Part shown: positions 1 to 11,885 of the stretch, in pieces
Numbering within the stretch: position 1 is the first letter of the stretch
Layout: each line of letters opens with the position of its first letter
Assembly (NCBI RefSeq): GCF_964340395.1
Contig: NC_135567.1
Coordinates: 2,917,109 to 2,981,108 of the forward strand
Direction: 5' to 3'
From: Glandiceps talaboti
Lineage: Eukaryota > Hemichordata > Enteropneusta > Spengelidae
DNA length: 64,000 bases
Position numbers and translations under genes: made by a program
Notes under the pieces: generated by a model
What the model saw: the letters and a program-made list of their open reading frames with translations, nothing else
What the model was told of the DNA's origin: nothing
The model's database searches: none

Positions 1-2035
1 ATCTGATTAACTCCATTTTTTGCCCATGATCTATAGTACATGTATACAACATTACTATTAACTTTAATAAAAGGGTTAAGCCATAATACTTGATTCAAGT
101 AATCGGCGGTATTTTTTGGAAAATAAGAGACCTCAGACCAGTTTTCTAGAACCTCTCGCCAAAAGACATTGTCCTTAAATTTGCGAGCGGTTACAATTTT
201 AATCTGGTGACTATTATAAAATCTCAAATAACTAGTATCCAAGCCTAACATGGAAGTGAAAAGACAATTCCATGAACTCTTATTCTTAGGATTAAAAACT
301 TTTTGAAGCCAGGAATGCTTTAAGGCCTTCTGATATGTTGACAGGTGCACCATGTTTAAGCCACCATCTATTACCTTCAGACAAAGTCTATTTCTATTGA
401 TTTTATCACTGCCATCATTCCAGATAAATTTGTAAAACAACGAGTTTAATGAAGAGATTTGTACACTTGTTAGATTTGTCAACACAGATAGGCAGTGAGT
501 AAGTTTCGGCAATGCCATTGATTTAATGACGGTAATTTTCCCAAATAGGGTCAAAGGACGCTTGGACCAGGTTATTAATAGTCTCTCCATTTCTGAAATT
601 TTAGGATCGTAGTTCAACTTGGATATATCATTTAAATCCACGTCAAACGTACAGCCAAGCACCTCGAAAGGATGATCAATCCACTGTATTTTTTTCTCTG
701 GCAGCATAACCTTCTTACTATGACTAGAAGCCCATATCCAGATTATTTTTGTCTTCTCGCTGTTAACCGTCAGGCCAGAGACATTGGTAAACCTGTCAAG
801 AATATCTAGCACTCTAGCAAGGCTTTTCTCTGTCCCATCAAGAAAAAGGAAAGCGTCATCTGCATACTGACCAAGGAGAACATCAATATTATATAAACTG
901 ATACCGCGGACATCAGGGTCGTTTTTAAAGGCAATGGCCAACAACTCTGCAATAATAATGAATAAATAGGGTGACAGGGGATACCCTTGTCTTACTCCTC
1001 TGCTTAAATTGAAAATTGAGAGAAGTAGCCATTGTTTAAGATACAACTACTGGATTCACTATAAAAAGTAACAACCCACTTCAAAATTCCATTTCTAAAA
1101 GTCTCGTTTATACATCGAACAATTAAACGACAAATATTACTCCAGAATAGTTTATAGAATTCAGGGGGAAACCCATCACAACCAGGGGTTTTACCTTTTC
1201 CATGTTTTTAGTGCATTACTGCATTCAGCATAAGAGATTACACCGTCTAAAATTGAACACTGGTCATCCGACAGCTCTTTGATATCATTACTATTAAAAT
1301 TCCTCATAAACGATGAAACTGATTCCGTAGTGCCACGACTGGTATAGAGATTCTTATAGAAATTTGTAGCTTCTGCAAAAATCTTTTCTTGCTCTGTTAA
1401 AACTAAACCATTATCACCAGTCAACTTTTCCATCGTTTTGTTAACACATTGACGTTTTTCTAAATTGCAAAAGTATTTCGTTGGTTTTTCACCATGTTGA
1501 ACCCAACGGGCTTTAGAACAAAGGAGTACTCCCTTCATATGATGTTCACGTAAAGATTCTAATTCTAGTTTTTTCGTTTCAAGTTCACCAATGTTTTCCT
1601 GATTTTGCTGGCATTGTACCTCGAGGATATCAATTTCTTTTTCTAACTCAGCTGTTCTTTTATTGCGTTTCCTTTTTTGTCTAGCAGTATACTGAAGAGT
1701 GGCACCGCGGATTTTCAATTTCATTGTTTCCCATAACAACTGGTCGCTAATAGAAAACTCAGTAAAATCAACCTCTGCACTGTCAACATTACCATTGATA
1801 GAATACTCATTTAAAGTTTCATGAATAATAGTCTTTACCATAGCAACATAATCTTTATCTGTAATAAGACTGGTATTCCAATTCCAGAACCCTTTGCCTC
1901 TATCTGTTTTTAAAATATTAAGGTTGAGAATAACCAAGGAGTGGTCTGTGCGGTAACCAGATTTGATACCACAATTGATAGTCCTAGCTTCTAGATCGGG
2001 AGTGATGAGAAAATAGTCAAGACGTCCCTGTTTTA
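1..2035 (-). mobile_element. L1/Tx1-like LINE, ORF2 remnant, open at window edge
   Basis: Read on the minus strand, this is the ORF2 of a non-LTR retrotransposon. It begins inside the apurinic endonuclease domain at about 2035 (residues GRLDYFLI, then SGYRTDHSLV, the C-terminal endonuclease motif). It continues through a lysine/glutamate-rich linker (about 1500-1940) into the reverse transcriptase: TPGCDGFPPEFYK near 1170, RQGYPLSPYLF near 985, and the catalytic block QYADDAFLFLDG near 840-870. The post-RT thumb runs to base 1, so the 3' end lies outside the window. The reading frame breaks near 1030-1190 between the first RT blocks and the SPYLF block, so this copy is dead. The endonuclease N-terminus and ORF1 are missing, a normal 5' truncation. 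The motif spelling fits the L1/Tx1 group better than CR1, but the clade is inferred by eye. Confidence 0.88.
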
Positions 2036-2981
2036 GGGGACGTTTCAGACGCTAGGTGTAACAACGCTTCCCACGTGTTACAAAAGCCTTCTTAGCATTT
2101 GTGTAATGTTTACTTATGAATTACTAATTACGCTTGCCATATAGTATTATCTGTACCTGTACATATTGTGGTGTACCAGTTTAGTCTTCAGACAACAATG
2201 GTTCCTTGGTGTTTTGTCGGCAGCACCCGCAGTGAAATGATCACCCTACACACATTTCCGAGTGATATAACTGAGTAGGTAATAACGGGTGAAGGCAGTT
2301 GAAATCACATAAAAACTGGACAGTGACGCAATACAGTGAAAGCCGGTGAATGTTACTGGGGCCGGGGTTCTCCACGCCACCGGTGTAGCCATGATCAAAT
2401 GGACGTACTTGTACACATAGCTTTCAAGAGGGATGGTTATCCAACAAAACGTTCTGCTCTAACGAATTTGTGGGTCTACTTTCACGAAGATTTTGAATGG
2501 TCATAGATCGAATGTTCTGTTACGAACAACTTGAGCGAATATTATGGGGAACTCTTGAAGCCATTCTCATTCGATCTCTGTATGTTTGATGGGTATGGAA
2601 ATATTAGATAATTTTCGTTTCGATTACATTGTTTGCAGGAGCTGTTTTCAACCCATTGAATAGTTATGTCAACAAAGGACGCTGATAACAGCCTTCACTT
2701 TATGTAAACAACATGGCCTCACTAGGACATATGCAGTATAAGACAGCAAGGCATAGTCAGAAAACAAGCACTAAACTTTCATGGTGGATATTTAAACACA
2801 GGTATACTATTACATATAATATGTACTAGCCATGACGACATTTGTCTGTGAAATTTACATCGGAAAAAAAAACTTATAAAGCAGTGTCATTCGGTCTCTG
2901 TGGTTCGGACCACACCTTCCTCACTCATTCACTACCAGAGGAACTATCTTTACTGCTAGCGGTCAGTTCGAATGAATTTGT
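2036..2981. other. No gene recognised
   Basis: Non-coding sequence between the truncated LINE and the next candidate exon. I saw no long open frame, repeat array or RNA gene. Confidence 0.5.
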
Positions 2982-3164
2982 CTAAATCACACCATCAGAT
3001 GTTAATGCTGGAGTGTATTGCTCTACGCTTGAGGAATCTGACCAATATTCAATGTCGGGTTCTGGCGAAAACGGGTTTTGAAGTTTACCTTCTGGTTCGA
3101 TCATAATGGCTTTACATGTAAAGATACACTGACGAATGCGTTTGTGTTCCTGCATTGACGTCAT
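2982..3164 (-). CDS. Possible terminal exon, acidic C-terminal tail
   Basis: A minus-strand frame of about 60 codons ends in TAG at 2982. It has coding-like composition: a basic, Cys-containing start (EHKRIRQCIFTCK), then an acidic, Ser/Tyr/Pro-rich tail (SPEPDIEYWSDSSSVEQY). A possible 3' splice site (ATGCAG) lies at about 3150 in phase 0. A consensus 5' splice site (CAG|GTAAGT in minus sense, near 3213) lies just upstream and would leave an intron of only about 57 bp. The tail looks like the cytoplasmic end of a membrane protein. It could belong to the same transcript as the signal-peptide-like exon at 5278-5404. I recognise no family, and chance openness cannot be excluded. Confidence 0.25.
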   Translation of the reverse strand: MTSMQEHKRIRQCIFTCKAIMIEPEGKLQNPFSPEPDIEYWSDSSSVEQYTPALTSDGVI

Positions 3165-3354
3165 AAAGTTCCAAATCCTGTCTCATGCAAATGAGAGGTA
3201 CTTACCTGAAGGTGTTCTGTGGCAGAGCCGAGAGTGCCTCATTTTTCGCGCAATTTCTCGTGTTAGAATTATATTGTACTATTACGAACCCGATTTCCTT
3301 TTTTTTATGGCAAAATAAACATAATTACGAAAAAAAGTATTGGTACCTTTGCAT

Positions 3355-4620
3355 GTACACTTTAAGGTCAATGTATTCTCAGCTGGAGTCATGTGTACGC
3401 AGTAAAGGTGGCTTAACTGATTATTTTAAGAGCAATATTGGAACAAGAGGGGGTTGAATGTTAAGTCCTCTTTTGTTTAACTTATGTACACATGAATTAT
3501 CAAGGTACATCGATAATATTGAATCTGGGGGAATTTATGTAATACACTAACTGCAAAGGTTTCGTAAACAATGACAAATGGACGTAAATTAATCAACAGA
3601 AAGAAAAATTATGGTTTACAGAAACAGGAAATTTCTTAGGAAATATGAAAAAAATGGTAATTTGCAAACAAGACAATTGAAGTTGTTAAATACCATAATA
3701 ATCTTGGTTTATTAATTTCGTCATGGTTGTCATGGACACCAGCTAAAGTGAATTTGGTCACTAAAGCCTCTACAGCTCGTGTTTTCCATTCAAAGGGCCA
3801 TATGAAGGTGGGAGGTATGTCCCTTCCAAACGCATTAAAAATGTAGACACTACGATTGTTCCCATTATTTGCTATGGAAGCGAAATATGAATATTCAGAA
3901 TGTATTGAACGTGATCAGTTGAAATTATGTTGATTTTTAACAGGTGTTAACAATAGTGTTTACAAACGAGGCTGTTTTAGGTGAGTGTGGCAGACTACAT
4001 TTATGTTATTTTTACTACAAACGTTGCATTGTATACTGGCTGAAATTGTTAGAGATGGAAAAAGGTCGCTATCCAAAATCTTGTCATGTCATGTTTAAAA
4101 CAACTTGACGATGTAGGTGGGACCACGTGGGCTTCGTATGTTAAAAAACTTAATATTTAGATATGGTTTTGGCATGGTTTGGTTTCAACAAAAAATCGGC
4201 AATGCTCCTGTTGTTTTTTTCTGGCTACTTTTGTAGAGAGAGTAAAAGAATGTTGTAGGCAAGAATGGCATGTTGCGATCACGCATTTATCTCGAGTAGA
4301 TCTCCATGGTAAATTTAATCACATTTGCAACCTGAAAAGTATAATTCAATTACCTAAATTATCGACAAAATGTTAGTTTAGCTACACTTCGCTGCTCGAC
4401 TCTTAAATTTAACTTTGAGGTAGGCCGCCACCTTCAACTACATGCATCGCAGAGATTTTGTTTGTATTGTAAAACAAATTAACTATATACTTGTTGTCGA
4501 AGATGAATATTTATCTGTTCAGTTTATGTTGAACTTAGAATGACCTTTTTACCAAATCCGAGCGATTACGGTCTAGTCCATTTATTATCATCCTAGGATC
4601 AGACCACCATTAATACGCTG
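3355..4620 (+). mobile_element. Decayed LINE (family A), RT to Cys-rich 3' end
   Basis: Plus-strand translation in shifting frames gives a recognisable non-LTR RT. The segment at about 3370-3540 reads YSQLESCVRSKGGLTDYF, then GCMLSPLLFNLCTHEL, and matches the stretch at 49500-49620 in the LINE further along. Downstream, fragments such as VVEDEYL (about 4497-4515) correspond to the Cys/His-rich end of the same family (IEDEYHFCLVCP at about 50680). Many stops and frameshifts show that it is old. Boundaries are approximate: the 5' side is lost before the palm domain and the 3' end is set by the last recognisable block. Two other members of the family are at 49181-50989 and 54950-55330. Confidence 0.7.
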
Positions 4621-5277
4621 TCTGTATATCTTGTTACCGTTTTCAAGTTGCTAGAAACAATAGACACATGAAATGTTTCTGTGGTGTTTATTCCTACAGA
4701 TATTGTTATTTTCCAACATTTTTCGTTCTTCTGTTTATGTGAATTTCCTATTTCTGTTACAGTTATTGTGGATAATTGATTGGTACGATGGGCTGAGGCC
4801 TTCTACTGGATTTCAATACATCTAAAGTAAAATCAGGGTGCACAGCTGGAGACCATACTTCTTTGCTAAATACAACATTTTATCTGCAGACAAAACTAGA
4901 CATCGACAAAACTAAAAAACAAAACAACACCAGGCCAGATAAAATGGTGTTGCACATTTGAACTCTGCTCTTTTCCCATTTATTAATTTTCATATCTTAG
5001 CTGTTTTATTTCTTGTATTTTGATAGGGGATGAGCAAAGTTTGTAATTCACCATAAACCATTGAAATTTATTTCCAATCGAACAAAAATGAATTTTGATA
5101 TGATAACTGCAATGAGGTTTAATGACATTTTAGAAACTGTCAGACGTAATTATTTCAGTCAGTTTTGTGATGGTAAGACCACGCGATGTTAAGTTAGTGT
5201 TAAATTATCATCAATTCCCAAGAAAAAAAGAAACATAGACCAGAAGGCGCTTTGTTTTCTTCCGGAAATATACGTAC
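4621..5277. other. No gene recognised
   Basis: AT-rich non-coding sequence. If the exon at 5278-5404 is real, this begins its first intron. Confidence 0.4.
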
Positions 5278-5404
5278 CGTCATTAGTAGAAACGCCAAAC
5301 TCCTGACAATCGACGAATGCTGTCTTTAAGAAAATGCCGAAAATCACAATACCAAACACATTGAAGGTCCTCTTCTTCTCGTCCATGCTTAACTTAACAG
5401 ACAT
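5278..5404 (-). CDS. Possible first exon encoding a signal peptide
   Basis: Minus-strand ATGs at 5404 and 5386 open a frame whose product from the second ATG begins MDEKKRTFNVFG and continues IVIFGIFLKTAFVDC. That is a basic start, a hydrophobic core of about 14 residues and a small/polar cleavage region, as in a secretory signal peptide or single membrane anchor. The frame meets a strong 5' splice site, ACG|GTACGT, at 5277/5278 in phase 1. Beyond it the frame stays open to 5189, but the composition changes. A TTTAAA-like element lies about 60 bp upstream of the ATGs. The downstream exons are not established; the frame at 2982-3164 is one candidate. No family is recognised. Confidence 0.35.
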
Positions 5405-7431
5405 AACACCCGTGTGCTTATCTTGCTAACAAACTGACAAACAGAGAACCGCACCCTTTAAAAACACTTGACATCTGGAGCTTTTTAAAAATAGCTCTTT
5501 TTGCGAGTTCTCTGAGGCGATTTCCAAAGACATTATCGCTGGCAATGGAACCCATCAATAATTAAAAGAGATCTTAAGAATGTAGTCTGGTAATGTAATT
5601 TGTTTTTCCATGTATTCAATACTTCAACTGGTTCCATTGGATATTAATAAAGAATATATAAAAAATAAAAAGTAAGCAACTTAGTACCATATTTTCACTA
5701 GAGAGAGAACAGTTTCAGGTTTATCAAAATGTACACTTGTTTATTCCAAATTACGTAATTGGCACAAATAGTATTTTCTGTTCGTGGCTGGTACGCAAGG
5801 GTTTACAGGTGAATGACAGATAATAATAATCTCTTAATAGAAAAATAAAATGTTTGAACTTTTGGTGTTGTAAGAAAGCTGAAACCCATTATCAGTTTAA
5901 ATCACGAAAACAAATTCAGGGGAAACAGTACACAAGTTTGACATAGAGATGAAAATGATATCAGCATAGCGATTTTATAATACGGTATGGCATCAAAATT
6001 CTAAATTTCAACACAAGTCTTATTTTCACCTTCACACTTGGGAGTCACAGTGAACATCTGTAGCCTACTTTTTTTTAACTACTAACAAGGATATCATGAA
6101 ATGCTATGACAACGAATGACAGGTGGTAACTTCAAAAGGATCAAAGGAAACTCATAGACTGAGGCCAACATTTACTCATGATCAAACTAACAACAAAAGA
6201 AACAAAATAAATCTAAAACATGAATTGAAACACATCTAATATCACCCTAGATATTTGGGCGATATATCTATAAATGGGGTAAGCATTGTATTTTTAGATG
6301 ATCTAGCTGAATATATATACGTTTATTTTACAATGAGAAAACCATTTATAAAAAGTCACTACTTAATATTTAATTTTCCCTCGCTGAAATACAGTTGCTG
6401 AGTGCTTTATTAAATGCAGCGCAATACATGTTAGGCACATCCGGGATAAATGCTAGCTTGGTGACGGTTATATTTCCCAAGAGCAATGCATGAATGGAAG
6501 TCATACCTCGTCTAAATTACTGTTTTTACAAGATGCTCTTAAAGTTTGGTAAAATATGCCCAAATAAGAATCCAAAGTTAGTTTTCATATCCAAGTATAA
6601 TTATGTTCAGTCAGAATGAAATAAAGATATTACACCGTGGGTGTTTGTACGTATCTTAAACGTTCACTGTATGCTTACGGGTTCGGATCGGATTCTCAAT
6701 CGCCCTCCCTGTGTTACACACATTACGAAATAATCTTCCCCAAACACCAATATTTTATGTGTAATACATACTATTAGTGTACAATATACAGCAATGTTAC
6801 AACTCGTGGAAAATATGTGACATTCTTTTCAATACATCGTAACACAATTTGAACATCATAAATTGTCCATGAAATATGTAACTTATTTTAAATTCATAAA
6901 GATACGGCGAAAATGCAACTTGACGATGTTTCACTGCAAAATATTTACAGTAACAAAAATGAAATATTTACTGAGATAATAAAGTGAATTACGTGTTTAT
7001 ATTAAAATGACCACCAGATGGCCGTGCTGGGTTCGATTACAAATGAAACACTTGTATAATTTATGTACTGAACGTCAGTACAGCTATCATTAAAACACAT
7101 CATCTGCGTGAGTCGTGTTGCGATTGGTCAATGCCCTGTCACGTGGTATGCGTAATTTGAATACTGTTGCCCGGGAAATGAGGATCTATTGCCCCATAGG
7201 GCATGAATGAAAAGTCGAGTGGACTATTGCCCGCCCATTGCGCATGTGTGAGCGTCTTCCTTGCAGACGACAAATATTAAGACATAGGTTGATGTTGAGG
7301 TGATCGACAGGCCCTCGCGGTGAACAGATGTATTCTATTGCCCTCACGACCAGTCGACATTTGTATACTGTTACTTTCAATATACATGATGGTTATTTTT
7401 TAGAGGTGAAAAATAATTATGTCTTTCTTTG
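5405..7431. other. No gene recognised
   Basis: AT-rich sequence without sustained frames or evident repeats. Confidence 0.5.
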
Positions 7432-7449
7432 TATCTATCTATCTATCTA

Positions 7450-7494
<45 letters not shown>
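7432..7494 (+). repeat. (TATC)n-(TGTC)n microsatellite
   Basis: Tetranucleotide run that changes from ATCT to GTCT units. Confidence 0.97.
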
Positions 7495-7495
<1 letters not shown>

Positions 7496-7909
7496 ACCTT
7501 TTACCTACCTCAAAACACGTATTATTTCATTTATTGTTTGTCTACAAATGTAATATTTTATAAGTAGGTAATAAAGAAGAGATATACATATATAAACACC
7601 TGTCTCCCAAGTAGTCCAGTGAGGGTCATCGCTCACGAGATCAATGTTAATGCAAAATATGATGCCAGCAAGCATCTGGTACCCAGAAGATATTTTCGAT
7701 GCTGCAAACAGAATGATCCCTTCCAAGGTTTGGGTAAATCGAGGTGTTTCTTGCAGGTACTTTTGTATTTGGGAAACGTTTGTAAATTTAATAAAGGCCG
7801 GCAAAATGCAAGCCGTTAGTGGGAAAGATATTTATAATTCCCAACTCCAGAGTTCTTCAAACAAATATATCAGAAACCTCGGATTTCCCAATACACTATA
7901 AATACTAGA

Positions 7910-8150
7910 GAGAATATTGAGTTGATGGATATATACCTTCAACCACACACTGTATCAATAGACATCAAATCGATCTTTCAACATAAATGTTTACAGGATT
8001 ATTATATTGCAGTTAATTATTGGCTCAAGCAATGGGTATCACACATTTTCTGCTCATTTTGCTCAAATTACAGTAAAACTATCCTTCACCTATTTTGTGA
8101 ATGTGAGATAGTATTAGCCGGCTTTTGGCATGATGGAACACTTTAAGAAA
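7910..8150 (+). mobile_element. LINE 3' remnant (zinc-knuckle-like end)
   Basis: Plus-strand residues DYYIAVNYWLKQW, then CSFCSNYSKTILHLFCEC followed by an Phe-Trp, match the CxxC...HLFxxC end that closes ORF2 of L1/Tx1-type LINEs. The upstream part, including all RT motifs, is missing or unreadable. It is probably a remnant of an element like the one at 1-2035, but in the opposite orientation. Confidence 0.5.
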
Positions 8151-8672
8151 TGAATAAATTAATATTGACTGCGATGTAAATCTGTATGGGTCCACGAACT
8201 ATATCCAGTGATTCTTGATTACATGATAGTTATTTCAGATATTTCAAAGTTTCAATATTCTGTCTATTCGCAACTAGTGGAGTACCTTTGCGTATTTGCG
8301 TATCTTCATGATGATATCCAATGATTCTCATGTTATCGACAACATTTGTTTCTTTACAGGTAGTAAAGTAACCAACCAATATACAATATTAACCAGAATA
8401 TATCACCAAGGATACTTGTACATCATTCTCAACTCAATATTCATAATCTTAATCATACATGGAATGCATTCAACTATTTGTACTTCTGTCCCCTAGAGTG
8501 TCGTTGTTATTACAACTGAACTCTGACCTTTGTTTCATGGTTCCAGCTTAACAACAATTCATGTGTATTATCAGTGTAAAAAACTCGCTGGATACTGTGA
8601 AGGTCACAAATTTCGGACGATACCGGGGATTAAATGTACTCGGAATAGAACTATTACTACTGTATTTGAAAG

Positions 8673-8781
8673 GAATGCACTGTTTCTAAACAAATGCAAG
8701 TTTGACTCTACCCACGATCGGCAGCTCTGGATTTATACCTTCACCCTATGTCTGAATGCACTGTTCCTAAACAAATGCAAG
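8673..8781. repeat. 28-bp direct repeat pair
   Basis: The segments at 8673-8700 and 8754-8781 are the same 28-mer with one mismatch (starting gaatgcactgtt), separated by about 53 bp. This is a local duplication or a decayed target-site duplication near the 3' end of the Penelope-like element. Confidence 0.85.
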
Positions 8782-8782
8782 A

Positions 8783-8831
8783 TACATACATACATACATA
8801 CATACATACATACATACATACATACATACAT
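8783..8831. repeat. (CATA)n microsatellite
   Basis: About 12 units of ATAC/TATG. It abuts the 3' end of the minus-strand Penelope-like element and may be its tail or its insertion target. Confidence 0.95.
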
Positions 8832-8832
8832 A

Positions 8833-10428
8833 GAAATGCATATAGAACTTATAAATCAGTCCGTTTAAATAGCTGTTAAATCCGATGTTTCGAATAAATA
8901 TTCTTTTTCAAAGGAAAATCGGCGAGATACAAAAATGTTAGGTTAAAACCTGAACATTTCTGAAAATAATGGAACAAAACCGCGCGTGATATATAAACGG
9001 TTATACGTGGGAAAAGTTCTAAAATTCGCACGCACCAAATAGAACCCAATAGAATACGCCTGAAATTTAAAAAATACCCTGATTAGATGGGAATGACAAG
9101 AATAATCTAATAATTCCAAGGGGTTACAGCGTTCCAAGACGGAAAATGATTTCTTCTTCCTTTAACCTCAATGCTTTCTCATCACCAGTAACCTTACAAA
9201 TTCCTGAAATGGACGTATTTGATACACTGTGATCGTTGGTAATAAAATGCATAGATACAGGATAGTTACGATTCTTTTGTCTGGTAAGGCGGAGATGTTC
9301 CACGAAACGATCACCAAGACGACGTTCAGTTGAACCTATATATAAAAAACCACATTTTTGACATGTAATGCAATACACTACATTAGTACTAATACAAGTA
9401 AATCTACTTGTAACAGGCACACCGTTCTTAGGGCCAAAAACATGATTAGTATTAATAATGAAACGACATGTACCACATCGAGTTCGATCGCAAGGAAATG
9501 AACCAGCATTAACTTCCAATTCACGTTGTTCTGTACGTACCACCATATCTCTAAGACTGGTATCATGACGCCAAGCTGTTAATGGTACTTCAGGAAACAA
9601 TGAATTGGTAACCCTATTAGAACGTAAGATATTAAAATGCTTGTAGATGGTGTTTTTTAACTCTAGTGGAAAAGGGATGGTATGTAAGAGCTAGTATGGG
9701 ACGATCGTTGTCACTCTTCTGATCATGTGATTTGATACAAGCTTCCCTCGACAAAGATGATACTTTATGTAAAGCCGTGTTGGTAACAGACATTGGATAA
9801 CCACGTTGATGGAAGTACGTGCAAAATTCAGCAGACCTTTTTCTGAAATCCAAATCACTACTACAAATACGACGTAAATGAAGTAATTGTGAATAGGGAA
9901 TGGAATCTTTACACTTATTAGGACGAGATGAACCATACTGTAAATATGAATGTGAATCAGTAGGTTTAGTATAAATAGAGGTAGCTATATCATCACCATC
10001 AATCCTAAGGGAGATGTCAAGGAAATTGATAGTTAGTTCTGAAATATCATAAGTATACTGAATAGCAGGATTAAAACCACATATGTAGTTAATAAACTGC
10101 ATAAGGTCCTCAAGTTTGAGTGATGCTGCACCAACGCCGTCATCAATAAATCGTTTATATAGATCAGCTAAGATCTCTTGATACGAGCTAAAAATAAGGT
10201 GTTCTTGATAAGACATAAATAAACCAGCATAACTAGGTCCAAGACAACTTCCCATAGCAACGCCGCGTTTCTGCACAAAATACTTGTCATTAAAGGTAAA
10301 ATAATTACAGGTAAGAACAAGTTCAGCCAATCTAAGAACTACGTGGGTAGGAGGGTCAAGTACAGGTCTTAAATTAAGATAGTGTTCGATTGCAACTAAA
10401 CCTTCATTATGTGGTATGGAAGTATATA
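8833..10428 (-). mobile_element. Penelope-like element, RT plus GIY-YIG endonuclease, 5' truncated
   Basis: The minus strand first encodes an RT domain (10428 to about 9660): RGVAMGSCLGPSYAGLF at about 10240, the catalytic block YKRFIDDG at about 10150, and TINFLDISL with TKPTDSHSYLQY near 9940-10030. These are diagnostic of Penelope-like RTs. After a frameshift in a T-run near 9650, the second frame (9600 to about 9120) gives a Cys-rich linker (CDRTRCGTCRF, then VVYCITCQKCG) and a GIY-YIG nuclease core, GFLYIGST, followed by RFVEHLR. The RT N-terminus is missing. The 3' untranslated end runs to the (CATA)n run. The frameshift and truncation mean this copy is inactive. It abuts the 3' end of the CR1-like LINE at 10430. 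Confidence 0.93.
9124..9655 (-). pseudogene. GIY-YIG endonuclease module of the Penelope-like element
   Basis: About 170 codons on the minus strand. A CxxxxCGTC zinc-binding-like cluster at about 9455-9480 precedes VYCITCQKCGFLYIG, where the YIG half of the GIY-YIG signature is clear and the first half is degenerate, as is usual in this family. A conserved Arg and His follow (RRLGDRFVEHLR). Its start is set by the frameshift with the RT part, not by an ATG. In Penelope-like elements this domain nicks the insertion target. Confidence 0.85.
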
Positions 10429-10429
10429 T

Positions 10430-11885
10430 TTACCGTGAATTTACCGTGAATTTACGTGGGGTAGGAAGCCATTGAGGCTTTTAAAGACCCCTTACTGTTC
10501 TGAGGTGGTTATCAATACACGCTTTAAAATGATTAACTGATGAATTAGCAATAACCATTTCTGGTAAACTGTTCCAAATGTCTACGACACGTTGACTGAA
10601 AAAATATTTATTTATATCCAATCTGGATCTGTCCTTAAATAATTTCAAACTGTGTCCTCTTGTTGTCGAAGTTGATACGTTGAAAAACACAACTGGATCA
10701 ACGAGAGTATGCCCATGGAAAAGTTTATACACTTCCAGCAAATCTGCTCAGATCCGTCTGGTTTCTAAAGTTGTCAGTTTCAATACGTGTAACCTGTCCT
10801 CATAATTCAAGCCACCAAGCTGCGGAATCATCCTGGTGAACCGACGCTGCACTTTTTCCAAAAACACAATATCCCTATTCGCATGAGGGGACCACACTGG
10901 GGAAGCATAGTCAAGGTGTGGACGAACTAGCGATTTATAGAGTGGCAATAGAATATCCTTCGATTTACAGGTGAATGTTCTTTTTACCATACCTAGTACT
11001 CGATTTACTTTATTTACCTTCCCTGCGATATGCAGTTTCGGTTTCAGTGAGTTGTGAATCAAAACCCCTAGATCTGTTTCAGACTCTACAGATGACAATC
11101 TACTACCATTCATGGTGTACGGATAGTTGGGATTATTGTAACCCACATGCATGACCTTACACTTGCTCACGTTGAATAGCATTTGCCAGTCACTAGACCA
11201 ATCAATTAAGGTTTCCAAGTCTTTCTGTAACACTTCAGCATCGTCTTCAGATACAAGTTTGCGAATTAACTTTGTATCATCTGCAAACTTAAGAACTTTG
11301 CTAATAATATTTTCCTCAATGTCATTTATATAGATGAGGAACAGTACGGGACCTAACACGGACCCCTGTGGAACTCCACTTAAACTCTGCTCCATTTCGA
11401 CGCAGTTCCATTCAGAATAACTCGCTGCTCCCTGTTCCTTAGCCAAGTCTCAATCCACCGTGACACCTTACCACTTATTCCATGAGCCTTTAGTTTAGTT
11501 ATGAGTCTTTGATGTGGCACTTTATCGAAAGCTTTGGCGAAATCTAAATAAATAATGTCTACTGGGTGCCCCTTATCGACAGAATCCGTTACATACTCTA
11601 GGAAGGTTAGTAGGTTGCTGACACATGAACGACCACTTATGAAGCCATGTTGAGAGTCTCTGATGAGTTTGAATTTATCCAAATTATCAACGATAGAGTC
11701 ACGTATAACTTTTTCAAATATTTTACATATTTGAGATGTCAAACTCACTGGACGACAGTTTCCACACAGGGCCTTGTCCCCTTTTTTGAACAATGGAGTG
11801 ACATTTGCACGTCTCCAATCAATAGGTACATCTCCTTCGTCAATCGACTTTCTAAATATATCACACAGTGGGTCTACAATAACAT
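10430..11885 (-). mobile_element. CR1-like LINE, RT-bearing 3' half
   Basis: Minus-strand ORF2 of a CR1/Jockey-group LINE. Reading from about 11880: WRRANVTPLFKKGDK, then NCRPVSLTSQ (RT block 1), SQHGFISGRSC, YLDFAKAFDKVPH (catalytic Asp), SGVPQGSVLGPVLFLIYIND, LKFADDTKL (catalytic ADD, about 11290), and the thumb to HLDYASPVWSPH and the VVDIWNSLP motif near 10600. The stop is near 10481. There are frame breaks at about 11400-11440 and about 10745, so it is defective. The 3' UTR is short and ends in an 11-bp tandem (about 10430-10458, unit atttaccgtga), typical of CR1 tails that end in short repeats rather than poly-A. The endonuclease domain is absent; immediately upstream is an ORF1 piece. 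Confidence 0.93.

Noticed and set aside
7505-7901. Overlapping open frames on both strands around 7.5-7.9 kb
   Set aside because: Neither strand shows a recognisable domain, and frames overlap antisense; a possible exon on the plus strand with donor CAG|GTACTT at 7756 could not be supported.
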